DNA of 64,000 nt from an uncultured Mucilaginibacter sp. (GTDB lineage Bacteria > Bacteroidota > Bacteroidia > Sphingobacteriales > Sphingobacteriaceae): assembly GCF_913773635.1 (NCBI RefSeq), contig NZ_CAJYGQ010000003.1:1-64000 (forward strand), in the 5' to 3' direction. The position numbers and the translations under genes are program-made. Each line of letters opens with the position of its first letter. The first letter of the stretch is position 1. Shown here piece after piece: positions 1 to 7,102 of this stretch. A model generated the notes under the pieces. It worked only from the letters and a program-made list of their open reading frames with translations, had not been told where the DNA came from and did not search any database.

Positions 1-322
1 TGATTTTGAGAGTGATTAGAGAATTTTCCGTTTAAAGAGTGCAGGTGCATGAGCACTATTCTTTGTGGATTTTGGATGTTTTTTTGAACTTTTTTATCCG
101 ATGTGCTTTTTCGATTGGTAAGACTGCTTTTGCTGCCTTACCACACATATTATTTTGTTTTTGATTCGGATGATGGTGAGGGGGTAAAATCAGAGCGGGT
201 ATTTCGATCTCAATACACTCAAAATGTTATTCGCAGCAAACAGCTATATATAGAAACGACTTTTTAAAACAAAGGGCGGGGGGCGTCTGGAAATTAAATT
301 CACCTATATACTTGAAGCTTAA

Positions 323-490
323 ACCACAAAATTGGTTTTAAGAAGATTTGACCAGATATTATTTCCTAGTGGATGTGCGGATGCAAAAAGCGTTTTATAT
401 GCTCTACGGGCTTTAAAAGGTCAAGATTTGCATAAAGTGACCTATAAGACGGATCAAAAAGTCAAGATTTTTGCCATAAAAAAAAGCTAA
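323..490 (+). other. Short open frame, possible gene remnant
   Basis: An open frame of about 55 codons runs from just after a stop at 320-322 to TAA at 488-490. It has no ATG; a TTG at 332 is the only plausible start. The translation is basic (RRFDQILFPSGC near the start, several K and Q near the end) and matches no family I recognise. The stop codon lies inside a hairpin (485-507), as expected for the 3' end of a real transcript. It could be the tail of a gene that lost its start, or chance. Confidence 0.2.
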
Positions 491-507
491 GTCTTTTGAA
501 CTTAGCT
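485..507 (+). terminator. Hairpin, weak terminator candidate
   Basis: The arms AGCTAAG and CTTAGCT form a perfect 7-bp stem with a 9-nt loop. The bases after it (CTCTC) do not form a T-run, so intrinsic termination is doubtful. Confidence 0.25.
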
Positions 508-865
508 CTCTCATGCCCTTAATATATAATGATGTTATGCAATATGTAATCTGCCTAACATGTTAACACAAATATACCAAAAATCCGGCTTTTTTAAAAG
601 TTAAACAATTGATTTTCTGAGCTTTGTTCCAATTTGGACACTAACAATAAGGATTATATTATTTATGTAATAGTGTCCAGCACAGAAAAAAACAAGAATT
701 TTTTCTTTATGCATTTTCATTTGCTGACTACATTACTTAATCCAAGTTAAAGTTGCAGAAGTCATACTTTTTTCGTATATTTAAGATTATAGTCCGCTTA
801 TTTACAGCGATTTAAATCAAAATTCAATTCCTGCCCTGTAATTGAATCCATCCCACTTATATATA

Positions 866-1528
866 ATGATGTATAATGATTCTGCCCTAAGGCCTTACGT
901 GGCTTTACCCGACTTTTTATTTTTAGATCGAGATAACCTTCAATATTTAGATGTTTTAGTTTATACAGCCCTTAGATGGTTTAATAGAATTGAAAGTGAT
1001 GAATGTTTTCCCAAACACGAAACAATTGGTATTAAAGCTGGTGTTTCCAAAAATACAGTGATTGCGTCAGTCAAGCGCTTAGAGGAAGCCGGACTTATTT
1101 CAGTCAAGCGTAGCAACAAAATACGGGAATCGAATTATTATTACTTTACTGCACCGCGTTGGAATAATAGGCTTGAAAAAATACCGAAAGATTTCTTTGA
1201 AACAACAAAGGATTTATCTTCTCATGAACGTGCAATGTTGCTATGTATTCGTCAGTTCTTTAATAACGTCAAATATGAATGTCATGAGCCTAAACCAATA
1301 AAGTTCTTTGCAAAATATCTTGGACTAACTGAAAATCAAGTAAGAAAGCAGTTTTCAGGATTGATCTCAAAAGACTACATTAAAGAAAGATATACAATAA
1401 GTAAGTTTAGCGATAATTTAAGGAGGTATTACAAGTTGACTGATAAAATCGATTGGTCATTTGATCAGTATCAAAGTTATAATTTACAGACACTGAATAC
1501 AGCTAATATTACTTTAAAAGTAGCCTGA
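866..1528 (+). CDS. Tandem winged-helix DNA-binding protein of the mobile element (HTH_36-like)
   Basis: About 220 residues. Two helix-turn-helix segments are visible. The first (about residues 45-95) has the pattern of HTH_36/GntR-like winged helices: HETIGIKAGVSKNTVIASVKRLEEAGLI, quoted in parts as HETIGIKAGVSKNTV and KRLEEAGLI. The second (about 140-185) is AKYLGLTENQVRKQF followed by LISKDYI. Two winged helices in tandem is also the layout of many plasmid replication initiators, so it may be an initiator or a regulator of the element. A TTG lies in frame at 842, but paired ATGs at 866 and 869 are better starts. The gene converges on the helicase-like gene. The 13-mer TATATAATGATGT covering the start also occurs 337 bp upstream and could be an operator. 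Function beyond DNA binding is inference. Confidence 0.6.
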   Translation: MMYNDSALRPYVALPDFLFLDRDNLQYLDVLVYTALRWFNRIESDECFPKHETIGIKAGVSKNTVIASVKRLEEAGLISVKRSNKIRESNYYYFTAPRWNNRLEKIPKDFFETTKDLSSHERAMLLCIRQFFNNVKYECHEPKPIKFFAKYLGLTENQVRKQFSGLISKDYIKERYTISKFSDNLRRYYKLTDKIDWSFDQYQSYNLQTLNTANITLKVA

Positions 1529-1546
1529 CAACTACTGCTGTCAGGC
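1523..1546 (+). terminator. Hairpin overlapping the stop of the winged-helix gene
   Basis: GCCTGACA and TGTCAGGC form a perfect 8-bp stem with an 8-nt loop; the stop codon lies in the left arm. The following ATTTGACG is a poor T-run, so this is a probable but weak terminator between convergent genes. Confidence 0.4.
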
Positions 1547-1614
1547 ATTTGACGTGTTGCACAATTTTTATTTTTTGGTATTATGATTATAGGTTACTAA
1601 TTTAAAATGTCCGC

Positions 1615-3510
1615 TTAGATATGTTGTCTTGGAGACACCTGATACAACTTTTTCGAAAGAAAGATATACGCACGCTCTTCATCTTTCTTGGTTTCTTTGT
1701 ATTCAAAGTATCGAAGAACATCCGTACTTTTCGCTTTATACTCAATGTTAAATTTCTTAAAAATTTTAATTAGCTTTTCTTTCACCTGATTAACCGTATA
1801 CTTAGTATTAAGCCGGAACGTCATATAAACCAAGTTGATAAGTGGGAAATGATTTAATTTACTTTCAATATCAAGCTTTAAAAGGTCAATTCGGATAGGG
1901 CGAATTTTAAAATCAAGCGACCTGATGCGGTCAAATCCTAATCTATCATATGCGTCGGTAATTACAGGGGAAAGTTTTTCAATTTCTTTTCTTACGACAT
2001 AATAAGCTTCAGTGCCCTTATATGCTTCAATGTCTCGCAAGTCATTAGCCATGCGAAGGTTCATATTGGCCGAATAACGAATACTTTTCTTTTGTAATTT
2101 AATCAAACCCTCCTTGTCATATTTTTTAGGCTGCATGGGAGTGACAATATAAAGTTTCGTTTTCGTGTAAGCGTTCAATAGCGTTGATGTGTTTTTATAG
2201 TAAGCTTTCACACGTTCATCATCCAGATAGTTATCTTTTAAAAAATGGGAGAAGTCACCATTCGCCTTTAAAAGCCTTGAATATGGTTTTATCGTTTTTA
2301 ATTGTTGATTAATATAGTCGTTAAACGTGTGGTCATATTGCGACGCTTTTAACGTAAGTTGGTGCTCATAATAGAATTTGCTATATTCTATTTGAAGTAA
2401 CGCAGCTTCTTTACTAACAGGTTTTGTAAAATGTTTGGCGTTATTGATATGGGTTGCCATACGATATGCTTGCTCTTTGTTATCCTTTTGCTGCTTCGTT
2501 CTTCTAAATCTACCCAGGATTTGTAGAACATCGGTGAATGGGTCAAGCAGTGTATGATCACGATACCCATAGTCAGTAACAATAAGTATGTCTGGCTTCA
2601 CCGTCATATGAATATCTAACCCATTAAAAAAGCTGCTGGTGAAAAAGTTGTAGCGTTTAAACTTTCCTATTTCATTGGATACATTAGGCTCCTCTGCAAG
2701 CTTTAAAAGGTCACTACTTTCTTTAGAGCAGTATATTATATAATCACTCTGAATATTTAATTGCTTAATTATACTCTTAATTCCTTCTACTGAATTAAAG
2801 AATATACAATAACACTCAGCTTGATAACTCTTGAAATATTCGTCCAAAGTATTGATTATGCTGTCTGTTGCTAAAATCGAAATTGGCATTTGATAAGAAT
2901 AATCCGGGCATACTTTGATATGCTTAAATTCAGCTTTGGAAAATCTGGGATCACTTGGTGGAATTGGCGTTGCCGAAATCATAGCTTTACGATCAAACTC
3001 AAAGAAGAGGTCCATCATTTCAACCATATCAGCGCGGTATGATGCGTCCTGAACAAGCTTATGACACTCATCTATTAAAAGAAAGAACAGGCTTTTATAT
3101 CCTACTGGCTCACCATTTAAATGACACGATTTCAAAAGTTGAATAATCTTACTTAGGCCTTTTGGTGTAGTAAGTATTTTTGCAAATCCTACACATGTTG
3201 AGAGATAATTAAAAATATCATCTTTGCTGATACCTCCATGTACACCTAAAGCCTGGATTTGGTTTTCCTGACAATCTTTAATCTTATTGGTTATAATGGA
3301 TATGTGAGGCAGTACTATTATACTGTGACGCTTTGAGACAAGTTCACTGTATGTTGCACCGATACCTGTTACCGTTTTATAAATAATTGATTTTGAGGGT
3401 ATAGGCGTCATTTCAAGTATATCTGTGAAGTATTTGACATCCTCTCCGTAAAATATTTCTTGGTCAAATATCACGTTTGTGATGTCGGGAGTTTTATTTG
3501 ATGAGTGCAT
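1615..3510 (-). CDS. DExH superfamily-2 helicase-like protein of the mobile element
   Basis: 631 residues. SF2 helicase signatures occur in order: a P-loop-like TGIGATYSE at residues 48-56, DECH (Walker B, motif II) at 147-150, SATP (motif III) at 179-182, and QILGRFRR (motif VI, arginine finger) at roughly 330-340. The P-loop lacks the usual lysine (GxGAT instead of GxGKT), so ATP hydrolysis may be altered; the rest looks complete. The C-terminal third is lysine-rich and matches nothing I recognise. It is the last gene of a minus-strand set beginning with the integrase, which suggests a role in replication or processing of the excised element. A defence role cannot be excluded. The ATG at 3508-3510 is the only good start. 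Confidence 0.6.
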   Translation of the reverse strand: MHSSNKTPDITNVIFDQEIFYGEDVKYFTDILEMTPIPSKSIIYKTVTGIGATYSELVSKRHSIIVLPHISIITNKIKDCQENQIQALGVHGGISKDDIFNYLSTCVGFAKILTTPKGLSKIIQLLKSCHLNGEPVGYKSLFFLLIDECHKLVQDASYRADMVEMMDLFFEFDRKAMISATPIPPSDPRFSKAEFKHIKVCPDYSYQMPISILATDSIINTLDEYFKSYQAECYCIFFNSVEGIKSIIKQLNIQSDYIIYCSKESSDLLKLAEEPNVSNEIGKFKRYNFFTSSFFNGLDIHMTVKPDILIVTDYGYRDHTLLDPFTDVLQILGRFRRTKQQKDNKEQAYRMATHINNAKHFTKPVSKEAALLQIEYSKFYYEHQLTLKASQYDHTFNDYINQQLKTIKPYSRLLKANGDFSHFLKDNYLDDERVKAYYKNTSTLLNAYTKTKLYIVTPMQPKKYDKEGLIKLQKKSIRYSANMNLRMANDLRDIEAYKGTEAYYVVRKEIEKLSPVITDAYDRLGFDRIRSLDFKIRPIRIDLLKLDIESKLNHFPLINLVYMTFRLNTKYTVNQVKEKLIKIFKKFNIEYKAKSTDVLRYFEYKETKKDEERAYIFLSKKLYQVSPRQHI

Positions 3511-3583
3511 GAGTCCATGTATTGTTTCACAAGTGATTTTTTATTGAGTTCATTAATGCCATTGGGAAGTTTGGAAGAGCAAG

Positions 3584-4141
3584 TTATTCTTGCTCTTCAT
3601 CCAAATCGTCAATGTTATAATCTTCAGGATCTTCTACATAAAATTCTTCATCATGCTCTTCAATGTAGCTGTGAACGTTCTCCAGGTCGGCAGCGTTCAT
3701 AGGAGTTTTTAGCATTGCAACCAAGTCAAGAAATTTGGTTTCTTTAAGAACTTCATGGTGGGCGACTTCGTACATCCATTTTCCGATAACAATATTTTTG
3801 ACTTCTCCCTTGTTGATGGTTGAAGATAATGCCACATCAAATACCTGTATTGTATAACCAATTGCGGAGGCAAAGCCGTTGGTTGTAGATAATGGGCCAA
3901 CATATTGGAGAGAGCCGACTGCAATTTCAATAATTGCATCTTCAATAAAATTATCTTCACGTGATGCTTTCCAGTATGCTGTTATTATTGGAACATCAAT
4001 GCGGTTTTGTACGTTGCGGTACTCAAACGCTTTTATGTGGTAAAATCCATTTCGTGCTGCTAGCTTGTTTGCACCTTGAATTTGCGCTTGGTTAAATTGT
4101 TCTTTAACTTTTTGCGCTGATCTAATTGTTAAATTAACCAT
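3584..4141 (-). CDS. Unknown protein with acidic C-terminal tail
   Basis: 185 residues, no recognised family, no signal peptide or membrane segment. The N-terminus is basic and polar (KVKEQFNQAQIQGANK). The middle is rich in beta-prone residues, and the last 30 residues are strongly acidic, ending in DDLDEEQE. An acidic tail after a beta-rich body is reminiscent of single-stranded-DNA-binding proteins, but the classical hydrophobic tip is absent, so this is only an analogy. It lies 73 bp upstream of the helicase-like gene in the same direction and probably belongs to the same replication or maintenance module. Confidence 0.45.
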   Translation of the reverse strand: MVNLTIRSAQKVKEQFNQAQIQGANKLAARNGFYHIKAFEYRNVQNRIDVPIITAYWKASREDNFIEDAIIEIAVGSLQYVGPLSTTNGFASAIGYTIQVFDVALSSTINKGEVKNIVIGKWMYEVAHHEVLKETKFLDLVAMLKTPMNAADLENVHSYIEEHDEEFYVEDPEDYNIDDLDEEQE

Positions 4142-4221
4142 GTTTTGTATGTCATTTGTTTTGATGACGATACAAAGTTGTGGATAGCTGCCAAGTTACG
4201 CTGGGAACCGTTTTTTCTAAT

Positions 4222-5070
4222 TTAAACTTTTTTGGTTTCCTTAATTCCGTACATTTTGGCGTATTTGGTAAGTGTATTCCTCATAAAGTCTTTTGCCTCG
4301 TAACCCATTGACTTATCAAAACCCTGAGCATTTAATAGTTCGAAAAGAACTAATACTTCATAAAAGAAGGTAAGCTGCTCATCAGAAAAATTTGTTCTCT
4401 CGGCTTTCTTTAATATGGTTTCTCCGTTTAAATACGGTCGTAAGTAAAAGCAAAACTCTGCTCTTAATCTATTTTGAAGCTGCTTTATATAAGTATTGGT
4501 GTTTTGAACTTTCCGGTTATATATCTCAAGTACTTTGTTAAAATTTATACTGCGTTCGCCGTGTACTTTGTCAATGAATAGAAAGTCGCTGAACATATGC
4601 ATCAACTGAATTGGCAAATTCCCGTTTAGCACTTTCTCACTTATCAATGAACCAATCCATTGAGATAGCGGTTGGTCAGATATTTTGTAAGTTTCCCTTT
4701 GTCCTTTAATGGAAATAGTTGGTGTTTTTTCCGAGTCAACGTCGTGGTATGCAATGAGCAGTCCAGCGAGCTCCTTAGCTCTTAAAAGCGCATTGTTTTG
4801 TTCTATGGCTGCTGTTATAATATTTTCAATTTCATTAACCTGATTGAGAATTAAGTACATCAAGTTATCGCCATCCTTTAAAAGGTTATACTTTTCGATA
4901 ATAGCCCAAAAGCGTTTCAATATATCCTCAACCATTTCATCTGTATAATACCAATCAATTTGAATAGGATAGCCATTGGGGTATTGTTGATGCAATATTT
5001 CAGGCGCTGTTGAAAATTTATAGTATTTGCTAAGCCGGGTGAAGTTTGGATTTGGATTGAAGTATAACAT
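4222..5070 (-). CDS. Unknown protein of the mobile element
   Basis: 282 residues, predicted mostly helical, with many aromatic residues. No signal peptide, membrane segment or catalytic motif was recognised. A heptad-like stretch lies at about residues 190-215 (YNRKVQNTNTYIKQLQNRL). It is 52 bp downstream of the integrase start-to-stop unit and 80 bp upstream of the 185-residue gene, all on the minus strand, so the four genes are likely co-transcribed. The helical nature and position would fit an accessory factor for recombination or replication; this is inference only. Confidence 0.45.
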   Translation of the reverse strand: MLYFNPNPNFTRLSKYYKFSTAPEILHQQYPNGYPIQIDWYYTDEMVEDILKRFWAIIEKYNLLKDGDNLMYLILNQVNEIENIITAAIEQNNALLRAKELAGLLIAYHDVDSEKTPTISIKGQRETYKISDQPLSQWIGSLISEKVLNGNLPIQLMHMFSDFLFIDKVHGERSINFNKVLEIYNRKVQNTNTYIKQLQNRLRAEFCFYLRPYLNGETILKKAERTNFSDEQLTFFYEVLVLFELLNAQGFDKSMGYEAKDFMRNTLTKYAKMYGIKETKKV

Positions 5071-5122
5071 AGGGCGAAAATAAAAAAGGTAGCGAAGCCT
5101 TCCACTCCGCTACCCAGTTATA

Positions 5123-6367
5123 TTATAGCCATTCAATAGACTGATTGACTTTTAGGTTAACTTCATCAATTAATCCTTGGTCAAAGCTATCAAGGTAAAT
5201 ATTTGTAATGCGATTGCCGTGTTCATGCCCCATAGCTTCAGCTATAATCTCCACAGAGAAGCCTAACCTCTTTGCTGTGGTGGCCCATGAGTGTCTTGCA
5301 ACATAAGTAGTAACATCGCAATCCAGCTTACAATCTTCCACAATGCTACGTAGCCACTTATTGGTCGTTTTAATCCATTGGGTTATCAATGCTTTCGCTC
5401 TAATGCTATCTTCGTCAACATTCGTTTGAACAACTGGCAGTAGATACTTTGCATTGGAGCCAGTGTAGTAAGCAAGTAGTTTTTCAGTAAGAGGCTGTAG
5501 CTTTATGCTTAATTCTTTACCAGTTTTTCTACGTCGATAGGTTAATCGCCCCTTCCTGATATTTTGAGAAGTGAGATAAGCAAGGTCGGTAAAGGATGCT
5601 CCAATTAGTGCAAAGCTTAAGAAAAAAAAGTTCCTGGCATGCCATTTACGCGACTTGGGTTTCAAATCAACTTGGGCTAGTGCTGTCAAATCATCAACTG
5701 TTATTGCTCGCTTAGTAGTTCGTTCTGTTTTAATAGAAATGTCAAGGAAGGGATAACTGCCCCGGTCTATGACCTTCGCCTTAATGGCCTTGTTGTATAT
5801 GGCTCTTAATGTCCTGAAGTAATTACTAACGGAGTTAACCTTAACTTTCTCCTTTGTTAGTTTATGCTTAAATCCTTCCAATAACTTATAATCAATATCG
5901 GAGAACTTCAATTTTGGGTTTGCTACATATCCCATGAACCTATTAATTGCGGTTCGATAAACAATGGCGTTGCCTGTTTGATTTATAGATAGCATATCTT
6001 CCACTAATTGATTTGCAAAGTCGATGAAGTAAGCTTTGCTTACCTTCTTCTGTAGCGGGGTTGTTTCGGTCAGCCTTTCCTTCAATGTCTGAAAAGAAAA
6101 CTCTTGCTCGTGTATAAGCTGGAAAGCAATATTTTGCACTTTGCTATAGAAGTCAGTGATGGTCTTGTTGTATGCCTGCGCATTTGGGTGACTATGTTTA
6201 ACACAAAGCGACTTTAAGTCCCATTGCTCGGGCTTTAGACGGATTCCTGTGTTGAATGTGGTGTTGTTTCGGTTGAAGGTAACTCTTATAGCTACCGGAT
6301 AGATGTTGTCCTCTTTCTGTCTTTTGTCGTTAAGGATGATTTTAAAATAAACCATAATGATGGGCAT
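5123..6367 (-). CDS. Tyrosine recombinase / site-specific integrase
   Basis: 414 residues. The N-terminal arm-binding domain is at about 1-90, the SAM-like core-binding domain at 105-205, and the catalytic domain at 220-405. Catalytic residues visible are Lys281 (RRRKTGKE), Arg358 (YVARHSWAT), His381 (MGHEHG) and the nucleophile Tyr391 (NIYLDSF). The position of the first catalytic arginine reads LIGASFTDLA, so Ile255 replaces Arg, and the His of HxxR is Tyr355. Such departures are known in Bacteroidota integrases; IntDOT also lacks the first Arg. An alternative ATG lies at codon 5 (6355). It is divergent from nothing and reads away from the adjacent tRNA-Val gene, with direct repeats between them, the normal layout for an element integrated at a tRNA. 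Confidence 0.9.
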   Translation of the reverse strand: MPIIMVYFKIILNDKRQKEDNIYPVAIRVTFNRNNTTFNTGIRLKPEQWDLKSLCVKHSHPNAQAYNKTITDFYSKVQNIAFQLIHEQEFSFQTLKERLTETTPLQKKVSKAYFIDFANQLVEDMLSINQTGNAIVYRTAINRFMGYVANPKLKFSDIDYKLLEGFKHKLTKEKVKVNSVSNYFRTLRAIYNKAIKAKVIDRGSYPFLDISIKTERTTKRAITVDDLTALAQVDLKPKSRKWHARNFFFLSFALIGASFTDLAYLTSQNIRKGRLTYRRRKTGKELSIKLQPLTEKLLAYYTGSNAKYLLPVVQTNVDEDSIRAKALITQWIKTTNKWLRSIVEDCKLDCDVTTYVARHSWATTAKRLGFSVEIIAEAMGHEHGNRITNIYLDSFDQGLIDEVNLKVNQSIEWL

Positions 6368-6381
6368 TGTGGTTACTTGTT

Positions 6382-6425
6382 TGTACTATCGCTGTACTAA
6401 CACTGTACTATCAGATTGTGCTAAG
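6382..6425. repeat. Direct 9-mer repeats, candidate integrase arm sites
   Basis: TGTACTATC (6382-6390), TGTACTAAC (6393-6401), TGTACTATC (6404-6412) and a degenerate TGTGCTAAG (6417-6425) lie in the same orientation with 11, 11 and 13 bp between starts. They sit between the integrase start and the tRNA-Val gene. An 11-bp period places sites on one helix face. These are good candidates for arm-type binding sites of the recombinase or for operators controlling its promoter. Confidence 0.55.
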
Positions 6426-6451
6426 ATTGCAGAGTTGCGATCAGCACCAAA

Positions 6452-6485
6452 AACAAAAAACCCCTCAGAAACTAATCTGAAGGGC
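6452..6485 (-). terminator. Intrinsic terminator of tRNA-Val
   Basis: Read on the minus strand, a 9-bp stem (CCCTTCAGA/TCTGAGGGG, one wobble) with a 6-nt loop is followed by a T-rich run. It lies 10 bp beyond the tRNA 3' end. Confidence 0.7.
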
Positions 6486-6495
6486 TTTCTTTTAG

Positions 6496-6570
6496 TGGGA
6501 GCAACAGGATTCGAACCTGTGACCCTCTGCTTGTAAGGCAGATGCTCTGAACCAGCTGAGCTATGCTCCC
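6496..6570 (-). tRNA. tRNA-Val (anticodon TAC)
   Basis: The minus strand folds into a complete cloverleaf of 75 nt. The acceptor stem GGGAGCA pairs with TGCTCCC and the discriminator is A. The anticodon loop is CTTACAA, giving anticodon TAC (codon GTA), and the T-loop is TTCGAAT. CCA is not encoded. It is flanked upstream by a good promoter (6619-6648) and downstream by a terminator. Its 3' end faces the integrase, so it is the likely attachment gene of the 1-6.5 kb element. Confidence 0.95.
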
Positions 6571-6618
6571 GTATTTCAAAGTTACTTTTTTAATTTTTGT
6601 TCCTTTGTTTTGGGACTG

Positions 6619-6648
6619 CAAACATAGGAACTTCATTTATATTATCAA
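6619..6648 (-). promoter_or_regulatory. Bacteroidota-type promoter for tRNA-Val
   Basis: On the minus strand, TTG (6646-6648) is followed after 19 bp by TATGTTTG (6619-6626), matching the TTG-N19-TAnnTTTG consensus of the Bacteroidota primary sigma factor. The tRNA starts about 50 bp downstream. Confidence 0.7.
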
Positions 6649-6767
6649 AATAATTTTTCAAAAAAATTGGAAGTATCTGAAAGTCTTGCAATTAATTTTT
6701 TGTCGTGTTATATACTCAGTCGAAACATACTTGACGCATGGCGTGTTATATACTTAAACACACTACC

Positions 6768-7034
6768 ATGACTGATAGCTTCAAAAATACAACCGACGGT
6801 AATTACGAATTTACCATTAATTACTCAGAGCGAGAGTTAACATGTCACGTACAGCGCGAAGGTGATATTTTGCGGGTACACATTGATAATAACATAAACG
6901 CCGAAATTGAACTGCAGCCTGATGGTTCAGCCGTTCAAATCTCAGGTGATGAGTTGCCTGCTTCAAGTGTTGAGTTCATTAAAAAGCAGGTTATTGAAAA
7001 CGATATGGATCCGGGACGCGGATCGGGTTTTTAA
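6768..7034 (+). CDS. Small conserved-looking hypothetical protein
   Basis: 88 residues from the ATG at 6768 (MTDSFKN); the frame is open from 6738, but the earlier ATG is less likely. No signal peptide, membrane segment or known motif. Beta-prone strands alternate with acidic turns (YEFTINYSER, GDILRVHIDNN, AEIELQPDG), and the end is Gly-rich (DPGRGSGF). A strong terminator follows at 7059, so it is a single-gene transcript. Function unknown. Confidence 0.6.
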   Translation: MTDSFKNTTDGNYEFTINYSERELTCHVQREGDILRVHIDNNINAEIELQPDGSAVQISGDELPASSVEFIKKQVIENDMDPGRGSGF

Positions 7035-7058
7035 TCTGTTATATTCTGTAAGTTTTGT

Positions 7059-7090
7059 AAAGGCAGGGTTTTAAACCTTGCCTTTTTTTT
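7059..7090 (+). terminator. Intrinsic terminator
   Basis: AAGGCAGGGTTT and AAACCTTGCCTT pair (one mismatch or wobble near the middle) and are followed by eight Ts. It terminates the 88-residue gene. Confidence 0.8.
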
Positions 7091-7102
7091 AAAATTGCGC
7101 CT

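Larger units (their letters stand above)
1..865. other. AT-rich non-coding end of the integrated element
   Basis: No convincing gene is visible on either strand in this stretch. It holds a short open frame (323-490), a perfect 7-bp hairpin (485-507), a hairpin with 7-bp arms TGGTAAG/CTTACCA around 116-143, and the 13-mer TATATAATGATGT at 523-535, which recurs at 860-872 over the start of the next gene. Base composition looks as AT-rich as the rest of the 1-6.5 kb segment. It may contain regulatory or origin sequences of the mobile element, but no iteron array was seen. The left border of the element is not recognisable here. Confidence 0.4.

Noticed and set aside
117..143. Hairpin with GGTAAG/CTTACC arms
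   Set aside because: Only 7 bp with a mismatch inward and no T-run; listed in the region note only.
411..4890. CTTTAAAAGG repeated about five times in the mobile segment
   Set aside because: Most copies lie in coding sequence and read as Leu-Leu-Lys or similar (DLLKL, NLLKD); common codons explain them, and spacing is irregular.
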